A stretch of DNA of 64,000 nucleotides from NCBI GenBank assembly GCA_036250195.1, contig JAVHZZ010000006.1:157096224-157160223 (forward strand), read 5' to 3'. The DNA comes from Mixophyes australis. Lineage: Eukaryota > Chordata > Amphibia > Anura > Limnodynastidae. The translations under genes were made by a program, and so were the position numbers. Every line of letters starts with the position of its first letter. Position 1 is the stretch's first letter. The notes under the pieces were generated by a model that saw only the letters and a list, made by a program, of their open reading frames with translations, was not told the DNA's origin and did not search any database. This document shows, piece by piece, positions 47,701 to 56,700 of this stretch.

Positions 47701-50700
47701 AAATGTGTTGGAAGTAACAGCAGGTTAATAGACAAACAAGTAGGTATACTAAAAGGTGTATCTATAGAATAATCTGACATGAAAAGGTGCTGCTGTATGT
47801 TGTGGTTCACTTGGTATTTTTGTTCATAAAACTCCCTAACCAATTTTTATGAAGACTGGGGTTCAGTTCCAATGCAATGTGCTATCTGTATGGAAATCTT
47901 TTGGGTCTCAGTTTTCCTCCCATTGCCCAAAAATCTACTAATGGCTTTCTGACTAACCTGACCCTGATCTGTGCCTGTGTAAATACTGGTAACTAAGTTG
48001 CATTGTAAGATCCATAGGAGCAGGGACTGAAGTAAAAAGTCTAACTGTAGTGCTGTGTAATATGTTGGAAACATATATAAGATGATAACATAAAGTAAAA
48101 TATGTGTAGTGTATTGTTACTCTTTATAAATGGACTGGGAAAGTCATGTTCTCTCTGCAGATTTCTGCACAATAACCGAATAACCAGGATTCAGCCAGGA
48201 ACCTTCTCTACGCTCCAGTTTCTGACACGTTTGTAAGTGATCGATTAATTACTCTGGAAAGCTGTATTTTCCTGCTTATTAATAATAAAGGTAATAGAGG
48301 CACAGTGGCGCCTGACTCCTGTCCAATTAACGTCTTTGTCTGTCCAGACGCCTGGATTCTAACCCCTTCTTCTGCGACTGTGAGTTGGTGTGGCTGGTGG
48401 ATCTCCTCAGGAAGCTTACAGAAAGGAGTAGTACTCAAACAGCTGCAACATGTGAACACCCTATCCATCTGCGAGGGAAGTCTGTGAGCTTGTTGTCTGC
48501 TGACCAGTTCAACTGTGGTGAGCTGGAGGATTTTATTCTGAGTTAGGGTACTGAAGTGTGTACGTGGGGTTGGTTGGAGGGGTACAAATTATGTAAGGCG
48601 ACAGAGGAGGGTATTTGCCAAAGGGAAGAGTAATAGAGAAAGAAACTTGGTGCCCCTGAACTTTGAAGTTCTTTTTTTATATCATGCTCATCAACTATAT
48701 AGCGCCACTAATTTCACAGCGCTGTACAGAGAACTTACTCACATCAGTCCCTTCCCCACTGGAGTTTACAGTCTAAGGGCTAGATTTACTAAGCTGCGGG
48801 CTTGAAAAAGTGGGGATGTTGCCTATAGCAACCAATCAGATTCTAGCTGTCATTTTGTAGAAGGTACTAAATAAATGAAAGCTAGAATCTGATTGGTTGC
48901 TATAGGCAACATCCCCACTTTTTGAAACCCGCAGCTTAGTAAATCTAGCCCTAAGTTCCCTAACACACAGAGAGAGAGAGAGAAAGAGAGAAAGACTAAG
49001 GTCAATTTGATAGCAGCCAATTAACTATTGTAGTGATATCCTATACAAAACTACTAAAATGGAACCAACGCAACCTTGTCTGAAGTATAGAAAAATACCA
49101 TCAAAACTAAAAAAAAAACCCAAAAACTTTAACATAAAATTATCACCAATTTATTGTTAAAATATTGTATCACCATGTCACGACTGCTTTTGCATAAATT
49201 AATACATTGTTTTGACTGTTCAGTTTATTATTTTTCTGGTAATGTTAAAGAACATCTTTAACTTTGGAAAATATCCTCCCAGAGTACAACTGTTAGGGTA
49301 TTGGGGAATGTAAGCTGCTGTTATATGAGATCACTTTACTTTCTAGATATACCCCGTATTCTGTTAGAACCCAGAGATGCAGATGTCATTCTTGGGAACA
49401 CTGTTTATTTCATCTGTCGGGCAGAGGGGAACCCAAAACCTGATATCCTTTGGCTACACAACAAGTGAGTCACTCCTGGGATCAGACAGCAACTAAAGCT
49501 TGTCATGGACAAACATTGTATATAGCACAATTAAATGTTCAGAGCATACTGCACCACGCCTTATCAGTTATGCAACTCTTCACAGCTTTATTGCAGCCTT
49601 TACTATGGGTTTGCTACCCTTTTGTTTAGCTAGAGACGGGTCAAACAAAGTCGTCCACTAAGTGAGAGTATATAAGCCCGCAGCTCCTCCTTCAAGTCTT
49701 CTTCTGTCTCAAGCTAAACAGATCAGCTAGGAGTTTATTGTAACAAGTTGGTACTGCAGAGTGATTATATACTACCACTGTTCCCAGATGGAAAATTGGG
49801 CCAAACTTGACCACACCCCTAGATCAAAGTGCCCATGCCCTATAGCCCATGTGACATTTTAATCTTAGATAAACTAGATGGTCTTTTAAATGCACTTTGA
49901 CATAGAGTTCTTAAGTGTCCATAATTTATTTGCAGCAGCCACGGAGTGAGGCTGAAGATGGGGGACTTTACTGCACATTTCCACTTTGCTAGTAAACAAC
50001 TCTTAGCAACCAATAAGATTTGCTTAGTTGATTAGTTGTCCAACTTACACTAAATTAGTCAACTCTAATGGACTACTTATGCACTTTGTTAAGCTGGGTA
50101 CACACTGCAGAAATTTCGACCAACTTTTTATGCTGAGCGATTTTACATGCGATCGATGGTCCGATCGCTCGGTCCATGGACTGCATACACACTAGCCTTG
50201 TTTAGAACGATAAAGGGAAGAGTGGACGTCCCTTTAGCGACTTTTTACAGCCATGTTGTCGTGAGCAATGATTTTAATTTCGTACTCACTGCAGCGACAT
50301 TTGCGGGGAAATGTACGAGATACCGGAGACATTAGCATAAAGGGGCGGACTCTGCACTATAGTTAACTTCCAAAACAGCTTAAAAACAGAAGGCTACACT
50401 GTCCCTTCATTCATTCCCATTTGTAAACATACAATGGCTACAAAACAAGAACAAGCAGCTGCACTTCTCATGCTTACTGTGGCAAGAAGACTGCTGGTAC
50501 GGAACCGAAGAGAAAGAAGGAGAAAGAATAGATCTTGTTGGAGCAAAGAGTGGTTCAAGAGGAGAGACACGTTGTGCCATATGCCCCTGCTACAGGAGAT
50601 ACGGGACAACAACCCCGATGATTTCAAGAATTTTCTTCTTATGAATGATTGAACTTTTCAGGAACTGCTCCAACTTGTAACCCCTCTCATCCAGAGGGAG

Positions 50701-53700
50701 AACACCCATTTAAGGAGACCCATACCGCCAGAGCAAAGACTGGTGGCAACCCTACGTTTTTTGGCAACAGGGAGAACACTGGCAGATCTGAAATACAGCA
50801 CGGCTATTTCACCTCAAGCTCTTGGCATGATAATACCTGACACCTGTGATGCTATCATTGAAGTTCTCAGTGACCAGTATATGAAGGTTTGTGAAAAGCA
50901 ACAGTATTTATTGTAAAAATATCGTTTTACATATTAACATATTTAACTTGGAATGTGCAAATCATAAATTTTTAGGACCAGCGCAACAGTTTATAAATGT
51001 TGGTAGTGCAAAATTTTGCTTGTGTCCATACCAGGTGTGTCCCCAGCGTAATGTGGCATCCTTACTGATGGTAATGGCGTGGATGTCATACAAGGTTGAG
51101 ACATGCCGCTTTGTCCACCCATGGTCTGAAATGTGTATGCTTGTTGGTGTCTATGGTTAGATGAGGAAAGACATGTGTCCAGCCACAAATCTTCAGCGGT
51201 AGCCCTACACATGACGTCGCACAGCAGCCGCTCCATTTCAGTTTGTATGCGCTTGCTACTACTTCTCATTTTGCTAGCTAATGTTGATGCGAGTAACTCA
51301 AATGTGTCCTGTTCCTTTCTTGGTGTTAGCAGACTGTTAGCGCAATCAAGCATCCTTTCTGCTAGTGCATCACTTTCTGCTGTTTCATGTATTCTGCGTC
51401 TCTTTCGCTTCTGATTTATTTTTGCTGGTGTATCACCTTGGGTCGCATCTTGCCTGTCAGCAGTTAGCTGGCCTTCACGTGGAGTGGGATAAATTGTTGT
51501 AGCATCCGGGTCTTCAACTTCCAGCAGGAGCCCATCAGACAGTAGTGCAGGCTGAAAAAGAGCAAACGAATGAGGGGATGTAATTGCATGCATGTTCAAA
51601 TGTAAACTATGTACACATCTTTATGTTTCAGTTCCCATCGAGTGAAGCAGACTGGAAAGTGATAGCGGAAGACTTTGAGAGACTATGTAATTTCCCAAAT
51701 TGCGGTGGTGCTATTGATGGCAAACATGTCCGTATCACGCCACCATCAATCAGTGGATCTTTCTACTACAACTACAAAGGGTTTTTCAGCATTATTTTAA
51801 TGGCCATCGTGGATGCGAACTATGAATTCCTATTTGTGGACATTGGGAAAAATGGAAGAGTCTCAGATGGTGGTGCATTGGAGCATACTGCCTTCCATAA
51901 CAAACTAAAAAACAATGCCCTAAACCTTCCATTGCAGAGCAGCACTAAATATGGATTAAACTTTGTGTTTGTGGCAGATGACGCCTTTGCATTGCATGGG
52001 AATGTATTAATACCGTACCCGCAAAGAAATATGACCCATGAAAGGCGTATATTTAATTACAGACTGACAAGTGCTCGGCATGTCGTTGAAAATGCCTTTG
52101 GGATTCTAAGCAACAGGTTCAGAGTTTTTCAGTCTACAATCAACCTGCGTTTGGACAAAATCGACAAAGTTGGGATGGCCTGTTGTGTTCTGCATAACTT
52201 TCTGCGGCGTAAAAGCATTAGTGGCCGTACCACCCAGGTCAATGTGGAAAGTAATGGCGAGGACATGGAGGTAGTGGGCTTAACACCATTAGAGTGTGGC
52301 CACTCTAAAAACAGTTGTTCAGTGGCAAAATTAAATCGTGAGGCCTACCTTTCATATTTCAACGGAGATGGTGCCGTGCCATGGCAAAATGATTGCATAT
52401 GACTATTTATAAACATGTTATGCATTGTTATTGTGTTGTTGATTGTTTGAACATTAATAAATCTGTTACATTACAACATCATAATGTACTGTACTTACTG
52501 TGCCGCTTGCAGGTACATCATATGCTTGCTCTACCTCTGGGGATGAACTGGTGTCTGTGGGCATGCTGCTAATAGACGTATGTGGTGTTTCTTGGTCCGT
52601 CACAAAGTGTAACATATCAAAGTACCATAGCTTTGGCACATACACGTCTTCAGCTGCAGCTCCTGATTTTTTGGATGCTTCAACTTTATTTAATTCTTTT
52701 TTATACACAGTCCTAAGGTTCTGGATCTTGCTTTTTGCCCATTCAACAGTTGCTCCAGGGTGATATGGCAGACATGCTTTTACAAGCTCTTGCATCGCCA
52801 TGTTTCGCATCATTCTGTTAGAATACTCCTTGGATTTGGCTTTCCACAAACATGGGTGAGCCCGATAGGTCTCAAAAAAATCCTTCATTAGGTCAGCATT
52901 TCTTTCATGTGTCATTATGATTATCTGTTTGGGTATAATAAAAAGAAACGTAAGTCCCATCCGTGCTGTAAATTTTAACAATGCAAGTACACATGTATGT
53001 ATCAATCAGAAATAATTTACAGTATATGTGAACGAATGTACAGCTCCGAAGAATCGTAAAATCCCTTCGTATGTAATGGTCATGAACGGGTTACAGTTAT
53101 AGAAAAAAAACACTGATACACAAGGTTATTATACACGAATAGGCTTCACCCACAATGCTCCATTCTCTAAACAAACGCCCATGTCAGAGTGTATAAAATT
53201 ATAGAGGAGCCTGTCTGGCGCCGAGGAACGTGAGAAGATGGCGAATAAAGAGAAGGTGTTAGTGGGGCTGGAAGCAATGGAGACGGAGACGCAGGCAAAA
53301 ATTGTGCCGGAAGGGCCAACAAATGTAGGAAAAGTTACAGAGGGGGATGGAGATGCTCAAGAAGAATGTACTGCAGGTAAAAGAGCAAAGTCAATGAGCC
53401 CAAAAGAGATGGAGATGATGGTAAAAGTACTGGACCAGTACGACTACGACTGTCAAAAGTGAAAGTACAGAAAAGTGAATAATAGAAAGTAATTGATAAT
53501 GCAAAAACTACTGCGATTACTGAAGGAAAAACTTGGAAAAAAATAAATAAATTCCAAGTCTAGAAGAGGTGGTCGGACCTTAAAAATAAAGAAGCTAGGA
53601 GACTGGAGTGAATCCGTAAAAACATTAAAAAAAAGTGAGTAGCACGTGTAGTACCTGTATGAAGGACTTTATGTATTTCATTCTACTGTCACATGAACCA

Positions 53701-56700
53701 ATGCAAACGTATGATTATTGTTTTGTCAGAAGCAAGAATTAACGGTGACAAGCCCACTGTAGATACCACTGATGTAATAACACCTGTGATAAAACGCGAA
53801 AAAATAAATGTGCCCAAGGGACCACAACACAAAGTGATCTCAAGCAGTGTGCAAGGTGAGCGCATGTCAGGTGTTGGAATAAAACTTGTATTAACTTTAG
53901 TACAGAGATAGAAGCGAAATGGTAAAACCTTTGTATTTTCTTGCTTCATAGATACCATCGTCATATCAGACGAAAGTTCGGAAGAGGGAAAAAATGTCGC
54001 CGAGCTCTACGATCATTTGAAAAAAATGAAAGACAATATTGCGAACATTAAGAGAAAAATCAAAATCCTTGGTAATACTTTCGATGATATGTATATGCTG
54101 TTTGCAACTGTTGTGCCACAAACCAGTAGCACCATTTCACTATAATACTACTTTTTGTTCACTTTTCATATTGTACTAGAGAAGTTTGACATTGCTATTT
54201 TTTTCCCAGCAATAAAAGTGTTGCATTAACACTGTGTGGTTTATTCAGAGTATTTCAGACATATTGGGGCATATTCATTATGTAATAAAGGTTAATATGG
54301 CGTTATAACTTTAATAATTTTAAAACTTTATAAAGGTTAAATGAGAAATGAATGACAACATACATCCAAAGGGTAATAACCCACGTGCTTTATACACGTG
54401 TAACGGTCTGCAGCCAGACAGGTGCAATACACATCTATACAAAACACAAGTCTGTGATGTGCGGATTCCGCACCATGTGGTACTGGGATTGACATAAAAA
54501 ATTTACATACACACGCTCCTCAGGTCGAGGAAGTATCGGAGGATTGTCGTGGATCTGTCGGAAGTCTATACACACTGCACAGCGGAAATGAGATTGGAAC
54601 AAAAATATTAAACGGTACGACCAACCAAATGAGGCGAGAATCGTCCATTTGGGCAGACTTTCGACCATCGTGTAACTGTACACACTGACCAGACTTTTGA
54701 ACGAGCGGTCGTATGTCGGCTGTTTCAGCCGATTATTGGACGAAAACATTGTAGTGTGTACCCAGCCTTAGTAAGTAACCCCCTGTGCCTTGGTAGAAGC
54801 AATGCTTACATTTGGCATTCAAATTAAATCACAAAGCCTACGTTATTAGCAAGAAAACATTCCACTATAGAGAATGCAATGATTCCCTTTAAATGTAAAA
54901 GTTCATCAGGAGTTCAAACGCAGCTTGTCTACATTTATAGTTTTTCATGTCCTGAACCAAATCTATTTACTCAGTCATGTATATTTTGTTTTATGGTTTC
55001 CTCACAGCAATGAGATTGATATGAGTTATGATGGTCGGCTAAATCTTTTGCACGATGGGACCCTGATGATTCAGAACACGCAGGAATCTGATATGGGAGT
55101 TTACCAGTGCGCAGCTAAGAACATAGCCGGGGAGGTGCGCACACAGGAGGCCGTCCTGCGTTACTCTGGCAGCCGGTGTGAGTAACAAACTCTGAACTCT
55201 AGGGTGTAGCACCAGTATAGCACCTTCAAAGGTTACCAGTCACCTGCATACAGTGGAGGAATACATTTTAAGGGCTGAACCATTATTCATTATAATGCAG
55301 CAGATAAGTTACAGTCTTATGAAATTTGGTTCAACCCATACAATGGCTGCGTCTACTGTGTAGCATACTGGTAAACTATATAGAGAACTGCGTTGACCGT
55401 ATTGCCTTCTATACTTGAGTGAGGCACATCATACAATACTGTCCAAAAATATTGACACTCTTTTTTAAATAACTCTTGATTTCCTCTAAACATAAGGTGA
55501 AATTTACACCAGTAATTGGTCTACATAATTCTTTCTCTGTCAATATACAGAACCTTTTGTTATTTTCATATAAAACCCTGTCACTGTGTGTAGTGTTGAG
55601 GCGCACAGGTTAGGCAGTGCACCTCCTTCTCAGCCCTGGCTAGCTCCTGGAGTAGATGTAGATGACCAGAGGGTCCCTTCACATGCAAGTTATTTTATTA
55701 CAAAGTCTCTGTTAAGATGTTGGGACACAGGTGATGTAACTTGGGCTGCAGTGCAACCAGATGTCTCAATAATTTGTGCGCCAGACCATCTCTATATTGC
55801 AAAATAAACTCTCTATTTACACGCCTTCTTCACTCCAGCACATTCTTAAATGGTTGCAGTGATAAAGTAAATATGTACAGTTACTATATACATCTCCTGT
55901 CTCCTCTTGCACAGTTCTTAATGGCTACATGGACGGAATATCAATGGGGCAGTCACATCCAAAATGGTGACTTTTTAGCTCACCCTCATCTCTCTCTCAC
56001 AGCAGTGTTCACTCACCCCTCCTCTGCGGGGGTATTATCTCTCTCCCATCCTCTGCCAGGGTAATATCTCGCCCGTCCTCTGCCGGGGTGATATCTCTCG
56101 CCCATCCTCTGCCGGGGTGATATCTCTCTCCCGTCCTCTGCCTGGAGTGATATCTCTCTCCCGTCCTCTGCCTGGGGTGATATCTCTCTCCCGTCCTCTG
56201 CCTGGGGTGATATCTCTCTCCCGTCCTCTGCCTGGGGTGATATCTCTCTCCCGTCCTCTGCCTGGGGTGATATCTCTCTCCCCGTTCCTTTCTATCATCC
56301 TGTCACTTTCTGAAGTAATTTATCCCTGAAATCTGCCCCATGTCACTAGCATTCTGTCTGTGATGTTGTACTATGGCCCCTAGTGGCAGAAGGCGATGGA
56401 CCAGCTCCCCAGATTCCAAGGGGGGGTCCCAGGACTTCTTCCCCTCTGTCCGTTGACCCTGGCTGTCCTCCTTCACACAGGTTCTGACCCCCCCAGCTCA
56501 TACCAGCTAGGCAACATTCCCAGTGTGTCTCCTCTGGGTCCTAGTGCTAGGCCACACACTCAATCACTGAGAGGTGTGAACAACAACACCAGAGGGGCTG
56601 TTACATATATTCTGAATTTAATACTGTAAATCCCTTTAAATTAAAAGACATGACATAATTGACACCATAGACTTAATATTTGGTAGCACAGCCTTTGGTC

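Larger units (their letters stand above)
50092..54767 (+). mobile_element. PIF/Harbinger DNA transposon, nearly intact, three genes
   Basis: The terminal repeats AGCTGGGTACACACTGCA (left) and GGCTGGGTACACACTACA (right, complement) are flanked by TTA on both sides (50089-50091, 54768-54770), the Harbinger 3-bp duplication. The length is 4,676 bp. Inside are a transposase gene (+), a MADF-domain gene (-) interleaved with it, and a decayed third gene (+). It sits in the peroxidasin intron between the two halves of Ig1 (49465-55007). Confidence 0.92.

Noticed and set aside
51133..51414. 93-codon plus-strand frame inside the transposase intron
   Set aside because: Antisense to exon 2 of the MADF gene, whose splice phase and domain content are convincing.
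52500..52763. 87-codon plus-strand frame
   Set aside because: Antisense to the MADF domain exon.
56035..56298. Peptide repeats of [10 protein letters not shown] type on the minus strand
   Set aside because: Direct translation of the 30-bp minisatellite. There is no start context, splice signal or homology.
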